Shown: positions 24,228 through 35,068, counted from the first letter of the stretch. The stretch: 55,761 bases of DNA from an uncultured Actinomycetes bacterium (GCA_903873715.1 CAIQPS010000061.1:1-55761), one strand, 5' to 3'. Numbers and translations: made by a program. Notes: generated by a model not told the origin, from the sequence alone.

Positions 24228-25175
24228 CTACGGTGCAGGCGGCGCCTGTTCGGCCGCCATCTCGGGCTCCTTCTCGGAGCCGATGCGGGCGACCGTCGTG
24301 CCCGCGAAGACCAGCAGGAAGCCTATCCCGGTCCGGATGGTGAGACTGTCGTAGCCGGCGATGATCGAGAAGATCAAGGCGAAGACCGCTTCAAGACTCA
24401 TGATGACGCCGGCCAGCGTGGGCGCCGTGTGTTTCTGCCCGACCACCATAAGAACGTATGCCACCAGGCTGCCCATTATCCCGGTCCACATGATGGCGCC
24501 GACCGACGGCCACCCCGGGAAGAGCGGCGGGTGTTCGAACGCGAACGCGCCTATCAGCGACAGGACCGCGCAGGTGGTCAACTGGAGCTGGACGAACGCC
24601 AGCGACCCGAGCCTGCTGGAGCCGTAGGCCACGCCCAATATGTGCAAGGCCCAGAAGATGGTCGCGAGCACGGTGGCGATCTCACCCCAGCCGAAGGACA
24701 GGTGCCCGTAGAGGGAGAGGAGGGCGAACCCGCCCACCACCACTACCAGACCCACCCAGACCATGAACGAGGGCCAGCGCCCGCTGACCACGCCGATGAA
24801 CAGCGGGACCATGATCACGTAGAGGCTGGTGAGGAATCCCGAGACGCCGGGAGACGTCGACACCAGCCCGATGGTCTGCAGGGCGAAGCCGCCGAACAGC
24901 AGGACCCCGACGCCGATGCCTATCAGCCACCCCTTGCGATCCAGCCGCCGCATCTGCTTCCAGGAGAACGGCAGCAGGAAGACTGCGCCCACGAGAAACC
25001 GCAGACCGACGTAATAGACCGGAGGCATGTGGCCGACCGCGAGCTTCACCATGATGAAGTTGAAGCCCCAGATGAGCGCTGCAGCAAAAAGGCCCGCCTC
25101 CGCGAGCACCTTCACCCGCGCGGTGTCGTGCGGCGCGCGAGGGCGGCGAAGAGCGAAGCGGTCCTTCAACAGCAC
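24228..25175 (-). CDS. EamA-family (DMT superfamily) transporter
   Basis: A 315-residue protein with about ten membrane segments in two EamA repeats: the first begins near residue 27 (AALIWGFNFIMVKLAVGHMPPVYYVGLRF) and the second near residue 165 (WGEIATVLATIFWALHILGVAYGS). The IMSLEAVFALIFS segment near the end is typical. It starts with GTG 25175 behind GAGGGGAC. EamA proteins export or import amino acids, nucleosides or other metabolites; the substrate is not predictable. The 5' side contains a roughly 180-nt structured leader (25176-25356), so expression may be controlled by an RNA element. Confidence 0.88.
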   Translation of the reverse strand: MLLKDRFALRRPRAPHDTARVKVLAEAGLFAAALIWGFNFIMVKLAVGHMPPVYYVGLRFLVGAVFLLPFSWKQMRRLDRKGWLIGIGVGVLLFGGFALQTIGLVSTSPGVSGFLTSLYVIMVPLFIGVVSGRWPSFMVWVGLVVVVGGFALLSLYGHLSFGWGEIATVLATIFWALHILGVAYGSSRLGSLAFVQLQLTTCAVLSLIGAFAFEHPPLFPGWPSVGAIMWTGIMGSLVAYVLMVVGQKHTAPTLAGVIMSLEAVFALIFSIIAGYDSLTIRTGIGFLLVFAGTTVARIGSEKEPEMAAEQAPPAP

Positions 25176-25226
25176 GGAGCGTCCCCTCGGTAGGCTGTGA
25201 TCCCAGAAGAAAGTCCACCAAATAGC

Positions 25227-25356
25227 ATAGCCGACTCCGTTGGGGGAAAGAGTCGGCTATACGCGGGAAAAGCTGCTCAGCTCTGCAGTGACCTGGGAGG
25301 GGGGGTTCCCGGTGATCACCTTGGTTCAGTGCTCAGCCGAGAGCTAGGTTAGCCCT
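25227..25356 (-). promoter_or_regulatory. Structured leader region upstream of the EamA transporter gene
   Basis: The minus strand carries a perfect TATAAT at 25363-25368. A transcript from about 25356 would contain a GC-rich fold around 25270-25340 (GCTGAGCA occurs twice; CCGGGAA pairs with TTCCCGG flanking a C-run). It is followed by a perfect 11-bp hairpin with 12-nt loop at 25227-25260 (ATAGCCGACTC stem), about 50 nt before the GTG. The arrangement is that of a riboswitch or attenuator, but it matches no class I can name. The divergent LysR gene could also use this region. Confidence 0.4.
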
Positions 25357-25439
25357 TGGTTGATTATAAGTCCAATATATTGTTTCTATCTGTGCTATAA
25401 ATCTTTCTCATGTAACCGTCGCCGTGTCCGGAGGGCGCG

Positions 25440-26330
25440 TTGGAGCTATTCCAACTGAAGTATTTCGTCAACATCGCGGACACCCTCAGCTTCAGCCGCT
25501 CTGCAGAGTTGCTCCATGTCTCCCAGCCGGCATTGAGCCACCAGATGCAGCAACTCGAACGCGAACTGGGCACCAAGTTGTTCGACCGGGAGCGCCGCAA
25601 GATCAAGCTGACGTCCAGCGGCGAGGTCTTCCTCCCGCTCGCGCAAGCCGTACTCTTCCGGGCGGACGAGGCCGTGCGCGTACTCAAGGAACATCTCGGT
25701 ATCGAGACCGGCGACGTACGGATGGGCTGCAACCCGTCGGTGGCCACCTATGTGGCTCCGATGATCCTCGCCTCGTTCCGGACCGCCTTTCCCAAGGTCA
25801 GCGTCGAACTGATCGAGGGCGGCGACGGCGACCTGGCAAGGATGGTCCTCGAGGGGTCCATCGACTTCGCGGTGGTCACGGCGTCGGGATCGTACAGCAC
25901 TCTCGAATCGACCTATCTGGCAACCGAGGAACTGCTGGTGGTAGTCCCGGAGGGCCATCGGCTCGCCGGGCAAGGGTCCGTCGCGCTCCCCGATCTCAGG
26001 GACGAGCCCTTCCTGTTCAACTCGGAATCGTTCAACGCCACCATCCAGGCCATGGAGGCCTGCAGGGCCGCCGGCTACGAGCCGCAGGTGCCCTACAGGG
26101 CCGGCTCGGTGGAATCGGTGAAGAACTTCGTGCGCCAGGGCCTGGGCATATCGGTCCTCCCTGCGATGACCCTCACCGAGGCGAGCGCCAACGGGCTGGC
26201 CGTACTCGAGGTGGAAGGCGGAATGAGCCGCGACCTCACGCTCATCCGGGCGAAGGACCGGTCGCCCACAGGGGCGGCGCGGGCGCTGATGCTGCACGTC
26301 AAGATGTTCCTCTCCGGGGACATCGACTAG
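25440..26330 (+). CDS. LysR-family transcriptional regulator
   Basis: A 296-residue protein. A TTG start at 25440 is supported by GGAGG 6 nt upstream and by the canonical N-terminus MELFQLKYFVNIADTLSFSRSAELLHVSQPALSHQMQQLE (winged HTH). The effector domain begins near residue 90 (GDVRMGCNPSVATYVAPMIL), with GLGISVLPAM at about 237. It is divergent from the EamA gene, and LysR proteins often control their divergent neighbour, so EamA is the first candidate. It converges on ilvC, about 250 nt away. Confidence 0.9.
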   Translation: MELFQLKYFVNIADTLSFSRSAELLHVSQPALSHQMQQLERELGTKLFDRERRKIKLTSSGEVFLPLAQAVLFRADEAVRVLKEHLGIETGDVRMGCNPSVATYVAPMILASFRTAFPKVSVELIEGGDGDLARMVLEGSIDFAVVTASGSYSTLESTYLATEELLVVVPEGHRLAGQGSVALPDLRDEPFLFNSESFNATIQAMEACRAAGYEPQVPYRAGSVESVKNFVRQGLGISVLPAMTLTEASANGLAVLEVEGGMSRDLTLIRAKDRSPTGAARALMLHVKMFLSGDID

Positions 26331-26496
26331 CACGCGGAGGGGGCGCGATGCCCTCTCTCACTCTGCACCGGGGTACCGGCGCAATGTTCGCTCGGGCACC
26401 GCGCCCCCTCCGGGCCCCACTCGATGACTGTCATCAATGGGCGGGCTTCGCCGCCCCAAGGGTTCCGGTGCCGCTCGCCTTCCAGGGCAGAAGAAA

Positions 26497-26525
26497 GGGC
26501 GCCGCCGGCGAAGCCGGCGGCGCCC
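26497..26525 (-). terminator. Terminator of the ilv operon
   Basis: A perfect 13-bp GC stem (GGGCGCCGCCGGC) with a GAA loop is followed on the minus strand by TTTCTT. It lies about 58 nt past the ilvC stop. The rest of 26331-26582 shows no gene. Confidence 0.85.
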
Positions 26526-26582
26526 CAAAAGGACATCAACCTCGAAAGACGGTGAGGTGAGGTGCTGCGATAGCGGTCGCAG

Positions 26583-27581
<999 letters not shown>

Positions 27582-27700
27582 CTTTATCAACTACCTCCTG
27601 GTCTCAGTACATCGTCCGCAGGTTAACACGTATCAGCGGCGCGCCGCGTGCTGCGCGCCCGGGCGCCGCAGGCGCCACTCAGGCCCGGCCCCGGCCGGAC

Positions 27701-28186
27701 CTACGTCGCTTTCCGGCCCCGGCTCATGGCCAGGCGCCCGGTCCGCATCTGTTCGACTATCCCGAAAGGCGCCAGCACGTCGATGAAGGCGCCCACTTTC
27801 TCGCGGGGGCCGGTCATCTCTATGAGGAGCACCTCAGCGGTCACATCCACGATCCGCGCCCCGAAGATCTCGACCATCTGCATGATCTCTCCGCGGGTCT
27901 GACCGGACGCCTTGACCTTGATCAGCAGCAGCTCGCGCTCCACGCTGCCTGCCGGGTCGAGGTCGGTTATCTTGAGCACGTTGATGAGCTTGTGGAGTTG
28001 CTTGGTCACCTGCTCCACGTTCTGGTCCTGCTCGTCGACCGCGATGGTCATGCGCGAAAGCTCCGGCTTCTCGGTCTCCGCGACCACCAGACTGTCGATG
28101 TTGAAGCCGCGGCGGGCGAACAGCCCGGCCACGCGGGTGAGGACGCCCGGCTTGTTCTCCACCAGGACGGACAGCGTGTGCTTCAT
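27701..28186 (-). CDS. ilvN: Acetolactate synthase small (regulatory) subunit
   Basis: A 161-residue protein. The N-terminal ACT domain is clear (LSVLVENKPGVLTRVAGLFARRGFNIDSLVV), followed by the ALS_ss C-terminal domain (RELLLIKVKA and FGARIVDVTAEVLLIEMTG). It binds the large subunit, raises its activity and confers feedback inhibition by valine or other branched-chain amino acids. The start overlaps the ilvB stop by ATGA, which favours balanced synthesis. Full length compared with the family. Confidence 0.95.
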   Translation of the reverse strand: MKHTLSVLVENKPGVLTRVAGLFARRGFNIDSLVVAETEKPELSRMTIAVDEQDQNVEQVTKQLHKLINVLKITDLDPAGSVERELLLIKVKASGQTRGEIMQMVEIFGARIVDVTAEVLLIEMTGPREKVGAFIDVLAPFGIVEQMRTGRLAMSRGRKAT

Positions 28187-29877
28187 AGTTCACGCTCCAT
28201 CATGTCGTGGACGGTGCCGCCGGCGGGGATCATCGGGTAGACGTTGGCCTCCTGCTTGACCCGGATGTCGATGACCGCCGGAGCGGGGCTGGCGAACGCG
28301 ATCCGCAGCGTCTCCTCGAGGTCCTCGGGCCGGCTCACGCGGTAGCCCTCCGCCCCGTACGCCTCGGCGAGCTTGACGAAGTCGGGCTGACATTCGATGC
28401 ACGTCTGGCTGTAACGGGAGTTCCAGAAGAGCTCCTGCCACTGGCGCACCATGCCCAGCCACTGGTTGTTCATGATGCAGACCTTCACCGGTAGCCTGAA
28501 CTGCACCGCCGTCGCAAGTTCCTGGAGCGTCATCTGGAAAGAGCCGTCGCCGGCGATATCGATCACGAGTCTGCCGGGGCTGCCCACCTGCGCCCCTATG
28601 GACGCCGGGAAGCCGAAGCCCATGGTGCCGAGGCCGGCCGAGCTGATGAACTGACGCGGGTGACGGCACAGGTAGTGCTGGGCGGCCCACATCTGGTGCT
28701 GCCCCACTTCCGTGCAGACGATGGCGTCGCCGTTCGTGACCTGCCAGATCTTGTGTATGGCCCATTCGGGCATGATCTCGCCGTTGTCGGGCTCCCGGAC
28801 TATCAGCGGATGGTCGCGCTTCCACGACTCCACCTGCTCCATCCAGGGCAGATGCCGGTCGGGCGACAGTTCGAGCTTCCTCAGTTCGGTGATCAACTCG
28901 CCCAGCACCCACTTGGCGTCCCCGACGATGGGGACGTCGATGGCCACGTTCTTGGAGATCTCGGCCGGGTCCACATCCACGTGGATGAAGGTGGCATGAG
29001 GCGCGAACGCGTCGAGCTTGCCGGTGACCCGGTCGTCGAAGCGCACGCCCACCGCGAAGATGACGTCCGCCTGGCTGAGCGCGTAGTTGGCATAGGGGGT
29101 GCCGTGCATCCCCACCATGCCCATGGAGAGCTCGTGGTCCTCGGGGAAGCCGCCCTTGCCGGTGAGGGTGTTGACGACAGGGATATGGCCGTAAAGAGCC
29201 ATCTCCCGCAGTTCCTGAGAGGCGCCGGAGATGATGATGCCGCCACCGGCGTAGATGACTGGCCGCTCCGCCGCGGCGATGACGCGCGCAGCTTCCCGGA
29301 TCTGTTTCATGTGCCCTTTGACGGTCGGCTTGTAGCCGGGGAGATGGAGGGGCGGCACGTCGTCCGGGTCGAACTCCATGTCTTCCTTCATGATGTCGAC
29401 CGGGATGTCGATAACCACCGGACCCGGCCGCCCCGTGCTGGCGATGTGGAACGCCTCGCGGATGGTCCGCGTGATGTCGTCCTTGCTCGTGATGAGGTAG
29501 CTGTGTTTGACGATCGGCAGGGTGATGCCGGTGACGTCGGCCTCCTGGAACGAGTCGAGCCCGATGAGGTGACGGCTCACCTGGCCGGTGATGGCCACCA
29601 TCGGGACGCTGTCCATATACGCGTTGGCGATGGGCGTCACCAGGTTGGTGGCGCCGGGGCCCGACGTGGCGATGCACACGCCCACCTTGCCCGAAGCCCG
29701 GGCGTAGCCGTCGGCCGCGTGGCCGGCACCCTGCTCGTGCCGGGCGAGTATGTGGGTGATGCCCGGACAATCGTACAGGGCATCGTAGAGAGGGATGACA
29801 GACCCTCCCGGGAATCCGAATATGGTGTCGACCCCTTCGCGCTTGAGCGCTTCCAGGATCACTCGCGCTGCTTTCAT
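28183..29877 (-). CDS. ilvB: Acetolactate synthase large subunit
   Basis: A 564-residue TPP enzyme that condenses two pyruvates, or pyruvate and 2-oxobutyrate. The catalytic Glu48 lies in ARHEQGAGHAADGYAR. The TPP/Mg site is GDGSFQMTLQEL with IMNNQ. The middle FAD-type domain has PVIYAGGGI and VRFDDRVTGKLD. GIGxxP-type pyrophosphate contacts are also typical. All expected residues are present. Translationally coupled to ilvN downstream; 67 nt after ilvD. Confidence 0.95.
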   Translation of the reverse strand: MKAARVILEALKREGVDTIFGFPGGSVIPLYDALYDCPGITHILARHEQGAGHAADGYARASGKVGVCIATSGPGATNLVTPIANAYMDSVPMVAITGQVSRHLIGLDSFQEADVTGITLPIVKHSYLITSKDDITRTIREAFHIASTGRPGPVVIDIPVDIMKEDMEFDPDDVPPLHLPGYKPTVKGHMKQIREAARVIAAAERPVIYAGGGIIISGASQELREMALYGHIPVVNTLTGKGGFPEDHELSMGMVGMHGTPYANYALSQADVIFAVGVRFDDRVTGKLDAFAPHATFIHVDVDPAEISKNVAIDVPIVGDAKWVLGELITELRKLELSPDRHLPWMEQVESWKRDHPLIVREPDNGEIMPEWAIHKIWQVTNGDAIVCTEVGQHQMWAAQHYLCRHPRQFISSAGLGTMGFGFPASIGAQVGSPGRLVIDIAGDGSFQMTLQELATAVQFRLPVKVCIMNNQWLGMVRQWQELFWNSRYSQTCIECQPDFVKLAEAYGAEGYRVSRPEDLEETLRIAFASPAPAVIDIRVKQEANVYPMIPAGGTVHDMMEREL

Positions 29878-29944
29878 CTCAGTCTAGCTCCGCTGTCGGA
29901 ATGAACGGACGAGAGCGGGAGCCGGATGCACGGCGCCGCGGTCC

Positions 29945-31624
29945 TTAGGCGAGCGGTCCCCCGCCGCCCAGTACAGCACCGGTGTCGGCTCCGGAGACGA
30001 AGGCTACGTAGCGGCGCAGCACGCCGGAAAGCTGCTTGACCGGCCGTTGCCACGCCGTCTTCCTCCGTTCCAACTCGTCGTCGGCCACCTCGAGCACCAG
30101 CTTGCGTCCGGGGATGTCGATGCTGATCATGTCCCCGTCCTTCACCAGCGCGATGGTGCCGCCGTCATAGGCTTCAGGAGCCACGTGTCCGATGCTCGCC
30201 CCCCGGCTGGCGCCGCTGAAGCGGCCGTCGGTGATGAGAGCGACGCTGGAATCGAGACCCGCCCCCGCGATGGCGGAGGTGGGAGTGAGCTGCTCGGGCA
30301 TGCCCGGAGCGCCCTTCGGACCGACGTAGCGGATGACCACGACCGTACCGGGGACGATCTTGCCCTTCTCGATGGCTTCCATCAGGGTGGCTTCGTCGTC
30401 GAAGCACATGGCCGGACCGCGGTGCACCAACATCTCGGGCAGCACTGCGGATTCCTTGACCACGGCGCCCTTCTCGGCCAGGTTGCCGAACAGCATGGCC
30501 AGACCGCCCGTCTTGCGATAGGGCTCGGCCAGCGGCTTTATGACGTTCTCGTCGCGGACGACCGCCGGTTTGCTCTGCTCGGCCATGGTCTTGCCGGAGA
30601 TGGTCGGCACGGAACCGTCCACCAGACCGGCCTCACCCAGCCGGTTGAGCACGGCCTGGATGCCGCCCGCCCGGTACAGGTCTTCCATGTGCTGCGGGCC
30701 CGAAGGTGCGAGCTTCACGATGTTCGGCGTGGCGTCGGCCACCTCGTTGAACATGCCCAGGTCGAGCTTGACGCCCGCCTCGTTGGCGATGGCCAGAAGG
30801 TGCAGCACCGTGTTGGTGGAGCAGCCGAGGGCCGCGTCCACGGTGAGGGCGTTGCGGAGGCTCGCCTCGGTCATGAACTTGCGGGCGGTCCAGCCGTTCT
30901 TCACCACTTCCACGGCCTGCGCGCCGGTCTCCCGGGCGAGGCCCAGGCGGGCGGAGTACACGGCCGGGATGGTGGCGTCGCCGGGAAGGGTGAGGCCCAG
31001 GGTCTCCATGACGCAGCCCATCGAGTTGGCGGTGAAGAGGCCGGCGCAGGAGCCGCAGGTCGGGCAGACCGCGTCTTCCAGGTCGCACAGTTGGTCTTCG
31101 CTGATGTCGCCGTTGAAGTACTTGCCCAGACCCTCGAAGATCTGGGAGAGGCTGACTTTCTTGCCTTCATAGTCGCCGGCCAGCATCGGGCCGCCGGAGA
31201 CCAGCACCACGGGGATGTCGAGGCGGGCGGCGGCCATGACCATGCCGGGCACGATCTTGTCGCAGTTGGGGATGAGCACCAGGCCGTCCACCCCGTGCGC
31301 CTTGGCCATGATCTCAACCGAGTCGGCGATGACCTCGCGGCTCACCAGGGAATAGTTCATGCCCTCGTGGTTCATCGCCAGGCCGTCGCAGACGCCTATG
31401 ACGTTGAACTCGAGCGGGATACCGCCGCCCTGGTACACCCCGTACTTGACCTGCTGGGCGATGGTGTTCAGGTGCATGTGCCCAGGGATCCACTCGTTGT
31501 ACGAGTTGGCGATACCGATGAGCGGCCGGCCGGCGTCGCCGCGGCCTACCCCGAGGGCGCGAAGAAGCGAGCGGTGCGGGGCCCGAGCGGGACCGGAGTA
31601 CACGCGATGGCTGATACCTTCCAA
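29945..31624 (-). CDS. ilvD: Dihydroxy-acid dehydratase
   Basis: A 559-residue Fe-S dehydratase making 2-oxoisovalerate and 2-oxo-3-methylvalerate. TTG 31624 is chosen: GGGGAG lies 6 nt upstream and the next residues ([25 protein letters not shown]) align with the usual N-terminus; a longer frame reaching 31798 has an unrelated N-terminal extension. Fe-S and metal residues are seen in [11 protein letters not shown] and [16 protein letters not shown], and [16 protein letters not shown] is the C-terminal signature. First gene of the ilvDBNC cluster. No convincing leader peptide rich in Ile/Val/Leu codons was found ahead of it. Confidence 0.93.
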   Translation of the reverse strand: MEGISHRVYSGPARAPHRSLLRALGVGRGDAGRPLIGIANSYNEWIPGHMHLNTIAQQVKYGVYQGGGIPLEFNVIGVCDGLAMNHEGMNYSLVSREVIADSVEIMAKAHGVDGLVLIPNCDKIVPGMVMAAARLDIPVVLVSGGPMLAGDYEGKKVSLSQIFEGLGKYFNGDISEDQLCDLEDAVCPTCGSCAGLFTANSMGCVMETLGLTLPGDATIPAVYSARLGLARETGAQAVEVVKNGWTARKFMTEASLRNALTVDAALGCSTNTVLHLLAIANEAGVKLDLGMFNEVADATPNIVKLAPSGPQHMEDLYRAGGIQAVLNRLGEAGLVDGSVPTISGKTMAEQSKPAVVRDENVIKPLAEPYRKTGGLAMLFGNLAEKGAVVKESAVLPEMLVHRGPAMCFDDEATLMEAIEKGKIVPGTVVVIRYVGPKGAPGMPEQLTPTSAIAGAGLDSSVALITDGRFSGASRGASIGHVAPEAYDGGTIALVKDGDMISIDIPGRKLVLEVADDELERRKTAWQRPVKQLSGVLRRYVAFVSGADTGAVLGGGGPLA

Positions 31625-31949
31625 GACTATCTCCCCGGGAAGAGAAAACGAAAGAACGACCGTAGAGTTTAGCGCAGCCAAGGCGTCGCCGTGGGACACC
31701 GGCACGGCGCGGCCGCTGGGCCCGGGTCTTGGTGGTGGCTGCCCGGCTGCATATCTGTAACCTTCGTGTATAAAACAGGCATGCTGCGCATAATTCATTG
31801 AATATCAGGAATTCTCCATGCAAGTCCGACCCTTGACGGGTATACTGGCGAGCGCGAGCGGCACACTAGTGGTACGCTCACCTCAAGTAAGGACCTGTCC
31901 GCGCGGCAGATCGGCCGCGAAGACAGGGCACGGACCAGTTGGAGGAGCC
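31625..31949. other. Divergent intergenic region between ilvD and an aminotransferase gene
   Basis: This 325-bp stretch contains no credible gene. The centre (31745-31820) is AT-rich, with the imperfect palindrome ATTCA-TTGAAT and an EcoRI-type GAATTC, which suits operators and promoters for both sides, although no -35/-10 pair is convincing. TATACT at 31841-31846 could serve the + strand gene. A hairpin with stems CCTGTC/GACAGG and GCGGC/GCCGC at 31894-31927 lies 22 nt before the + strand ATG. Confidence 0.5.
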
Positions 31950-33254
31950 ATGACGACGAACGCTGATATCGCCGCCCTTCGGGCCCAGGCCGTCCCCCGG
32001 GGCGTCCCTGCCACCGCGCCTGTGTACGTGGCCGGCGCGCGAAACGCGATCATCACGGACGTCGAGGGCCGAGAGTACATAGACTTCGCCGCCGGCATCG
32101 GCGTCATGAACGTCGGGCACAGCCATCCGAAAGTGGTGGCCGCCGCCAAAGAGCAGGCCGAGCAGTACTCCCACATGTGCTTCGGGCTCTTCGGCTACGA
32201 GAGCTACGTGAAGCTGGCCGAGAAGCTGAACCAGCACGCGCCCGGCGACTTCGCCAAGCGCACCTTCTTCATGAACTCCGGCGCCGAGGCGGTGGAGAAC
32301 GCGGTCAAGATCGCCCGCTACGCCACCGGGCGCAAGGCCATCATCGCTTTCGAGGACGCCTTCCACGGCCGGACCTACATGACCTTGAGCCTCACCTCCC
32401 AGGTGTCGCCGTACAAGGTGGGCTTCGGCCCCTACGCGTCCGAGGTCTACCGGATCCCGTACGCCTACTGCTACCGCTGCCCGCTGGCCATGTCCTATCC
32501 CAGTTGCGCCTGCGCCTGCGCCGAGTTGCTCGAGCAGGCCTTCGCCAAACAGGTGAACGCCGAAGAAGTGGCGGCGGTCATCGCCGAGCCGGTTCAGGGC
32601 GAGGGCGGCTTCATCGTGCCTCCGCCGGAGTACATGGGCAAGATCAAGGCGATGTGCGAGAAGCACGGCATCCTGCTCATCGGCGATGAGATCCAGACCG
32701 GCATGGGCCGGACCGGCAAATGGTTCGCCATGGAGCATTGGGGCGTCGCCCCCGACATCATGACGACGGCCAAGGCTCTGGGCGCCGGGTTCCCCATCTC
32801 GGGGATAACCGGGAAGCAGGAGATCATGGACGCCGTCCATCCCAGCGGCGTGGGCACCACCTACGGCGGCAACCCGTTCGGCACCCGGGCGGGCCTGGCG
32901 GTGTTCGACATCATCGAGAGCGAGGGACTGCTGGCGCGGGCCTCGGTCATCGGCGAGCGCATCCGCGCCCGGTTCAAGGAGATGCAGAAGACCTACCCGG
33001 TCATCGGCGACGTGCGCGGCATCGGGGCCATGGCAGCCATGGAACTGGTGGAGGACCCGGAGACCAAGAAGCCGGCCGGCGACTTCGCCAAAGCCTTCCG
33101 CACCAAGCTGTACCAGAACGGTGTGGTCAACATCGGGGCGGGTACGTACCACAACGTCATCCGGATCCTGGTGCCGCTCACCATAGAGGACGAGACACTT
33201 GCCCGCGGCCTGGATATCATGGAAGAGACCATGTCTCAGGTAAGCACGATCTAG
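31950..33254 (+). CDS. Class III aminotransferase, 4-aminobutyrate type
   Basis: A 434-residue PLP enzyme with ATG 31950 behind GGAGGAG. The fold is complete: DFAAGIGVMNVGHSHPKV, FFMNSGAEAVENAVKIAR, AFEDAFHGRTYMTLS, LIGDEIQTGMGRTGKW (cofactor Asp) and TTAKALGAGFPI (Schiff-base Lys). A Cys-rich insert AYCYRCPLAMSYPSCACACA occurs in GabT-like enzymes. It probably transfers the amino group from an omega-amino acid such as 4-aminobutyrate to 2-oxoglutarate, leaving a semialdehyde. The aldehyde:ferredoxin oxidoreductase gene begins 10 nt downstream, which fits oxidation of that aldehyde. The exact substrate is inferred, not shown. Confidence 0.85.
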   Translation: MTTNADIAALRAQAVPRGVPATAPVYVAGARNAIITDVEGREYIDFAAGIGVMNVGHSHPKVVAAAKEQAEQYSHMCFGLFGYESYVKLAEKLNQHAPGDFAKRTFFMNSGAEAVENAVKIARYATGRKAIIAFEDAFHGRTYMTLSLTSQVSPYKVGFGPYASEVYRIPYAYCYRCPLAMSYPSCACACAELLEQAFAKQVNAEEVAAVIAEPVQGEGGFIVPPPEYMGKIKAMCEKHGILLIGDEIQTGMGRTGKWFAMEHWGVAPDIMTTAKALGAGFPISGITGKQEIMDAVHPSGVGTTYGGNPFGTRAGLAVFDIIESEGLLARASVIGERIRARFKEMQKTYPVIGDVRGIGAMAAMELVEDPETKKPAGDFAKAFRTKLYQNGVVNIGAGTYHNVIRILVPLTIEDETLARGLDIMEETMSQVSTI

Positions 33255-33264
33255 CGAGCGACAC

Positions 33265-35031
33265 ATGACAGACACGCGGCGGATCCTGGTCGTCGATCTG
33301 ACGGCCGGGGATTCTCACGTCGATGAATTCGATGCCGAGGGCACGTTGGGCCTGGGTGGGAAGGTGCTCGGCGTCCGCCTGCTCGAGAGGTATCTCGATC
33401 CGGGAGCGGACCCGCTCTCTGCCGGCAACGTCATCGTGCTGGCCCCCAGCCAGCTGTCCGCCTACGGCATGTACGGGTCCAACCGCTTCGGGGCGTTCAC
33501 CAAGAGCCCGCTCACCGGCATCTGGCTCGAATGTTATTGCGGCGGCACCTTCGCGCGCGTGTTCACCGAGACCCGCTGGGGCGCGGTCGTGGTCACGGGA
33601 GCTTCTGCGACGCCGGTGCACATCCATGTGACCTCGGACGGCGCCGAGATCCGCCCCGCCGAAAGCCTGTGGGGAAAGGACACCGCAGCCACTGAAGGAG
33701 AGATCCTGGCGGGGCTCGGCAGCCGTTCGGCCGTGCTCAGCATCGGTGCCGGCGGCGAGAACCTTGTGCGAGTGGCCTCGGTCATGCACGAGCACGCCCA
33801 CAGTCTGGGAAGAGGCGGCCTTGGGGCGGTGTTCGGGAGCAAGAAGCTGAAGGCGCTCAGCGCCGGCTCCTCCGGATCCCTCAAGGCCACCGCGAGCCCC
33901 GAGTTCGCAGAACAGCGGCGTTCGGTGGGCAACTTCGCGAAGGAGTCGCCCGCGACACGCAACTACATCCTCTACGGCACGCCGGTGATGGTGAGGATAC
34001 TCAACGACACCGGAGCCTATCCCACCGATTTCTTCGAACGGGGAGAGGCGGCGCACCGCGCCACCCTGGAGGCCGAGCGCTGGCCCGAATGGGCGACCAT
34101 CGAACACGAGGGCTGTCCTCCCTGCCCGCTCCGCTGCCGGAAGAAGCTCACCGTCAAGGAGGGGCCGTACCAGGGTCTCCAGATCCATCAGGCCGAATAC
34201 GAGACCCTCTACACCTTCGGCGGATCGTGCATGGTGGAGCACGCGCTGGACGTCGCCCGCCTGAACGACCGATGCAACCTGTTGGGATTGGACTCCATCA
34301 GCGGCGGCAACCTCGCCGGGGTGGCCATGAAGGCGCGCCAGGCCGGGCGCTTGCCCGACGGGCCGGCACCCGGCGATACCGAAGCGATACTCGGCCTCCT
34401 CGACCAGATCGCCACCCGATCGACGCCCACCGGCGACATCCTGGCGGAGGGCATGGACAGCGCACTGGCAGCCTTCGGCATGAGCGATCGGACGGTCACC
34501 AGCAAGCACATGGACCCGGCCGGGTACGAGCCCCGCAGGCTCCGGGGGATGGCCCTGGCCTACGCGCTGAGCCCCCGCGGCGCCTGCCACCTGCGGGCGA
34601 CGTTCTACAAGGCTGAGCTGAGCGGGCTGCTCAAAGACCTGGACGACGACACCTACGTCGCTACCTACATCGACTGGGAGAACCGGATGCTGCTCATGGA
34701 CAGCTTCACCATGTGCCGGTTCTACCGCGACCTGCTCTTCTGGGAGTTCTACGAGTCGGCGGCGACCCAGCTCCACGGCGGGTCGGTCACCGAGAAGGAG
34801 CTCGAGGCGCTCGCGAACGAGACCCTGACGCGCATCCGGAAGCTCAACCTGGCCTTCGGGATGACCCCGGCCGACGACACCATCGCCGAGCGCTTCTTCA
34901 CGGAAGCCACCGACAAGGCGCCGGCCGTCGACCGAGCCGAACTGGAACGGCGCGTCCGCCTCTACTGGATCAAGCGGGGATGGGGCGAGACGGGCATCCC
35001 CGGCAGCGCAGGGACGCCGTCCTCGATCTAG
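33265..35031 (+). CDS. Aldehyde:ferredoxin oxidoreductase (tungsten/molybdopterin family)
   Basis: A 588-residue protein, close to the normal length. It begins with RRILVVDLTAGDSHVDEF and GLGGKVLGVRLL, as in AOR domain 1. The 4Fe-4S cluster ligands are Cys284, Cys287 and Cys291 (GCPPCPLRC), with Cys484 (DSFTMC) as the fourth. The pterin-binding region has ETLYTFGGSCMVEH and LLGLDSISGG. AORs oxidise aldehydes to acids with ferredoxin and require an anaerobic or microoxic cytosol; here the substrate is probably the aldehyde made by the neighbouring aminotransferase. The two genes are 10 nt apart and surely co-transcribed. Confidence 0.9.
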   Translation: MTDTRRILVVDLTAGDSHVDEFDAEGTLGLGGKVLGVRLLERYLDPGADPLSAGNVIVLAPSQLSAYGMYGSNRFGAFTKSPLTGIWLECYCGGTFARVFTETRWGAVVVTGASATPVHIHVTSDGAEIRPAESLWGKDTAATEGEILAGLGSRSAVLSIGAGGENLVRVASVMHEHAHSLGRGGLGAVFGSKKLKALSAGSSGSLKATASPEFAEQRRSVGNFAKESPATRNYILYGTPVMVRILNDTGAYPTDFFERGEAAHRATLEAERWPEWATIEHEGCPPCPLRCRKKLTVKEGPYQGLQIHQAEYETLYTFGGSCMVEHALDVARLNDRCNLLGLDSISGGNLAGVAMKARQAGRLPDGPAPGDTEAILGLLDQIATRSTPTGDILAEGMDSALAAFGMSDRTVTSKHMDPAGYEPRRLRGMALAYALSPRGACHLRATFYKAELSGLLKDLDDDTYVATYIDWENRMLLMDSFTMCRFYRDLLFWEFYESAATQLHGGSVTEKELEALANETLTRIRKLNLAFGMTPADDTIAERFFTEATDKAPAVDRAELERRVRLYWIKRGWGETGIPGSAGTPSSI

Positions 35032-35068
35032 CTCCAGGACGGCCACGGGCCCGCGGCGCCTCCAGTCC

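Noticed and set aside
30047-31672. Long + strand frame opposite ilvD
   Set aside because: Antisense frame over a conserved enzyme; no start signal or domain.
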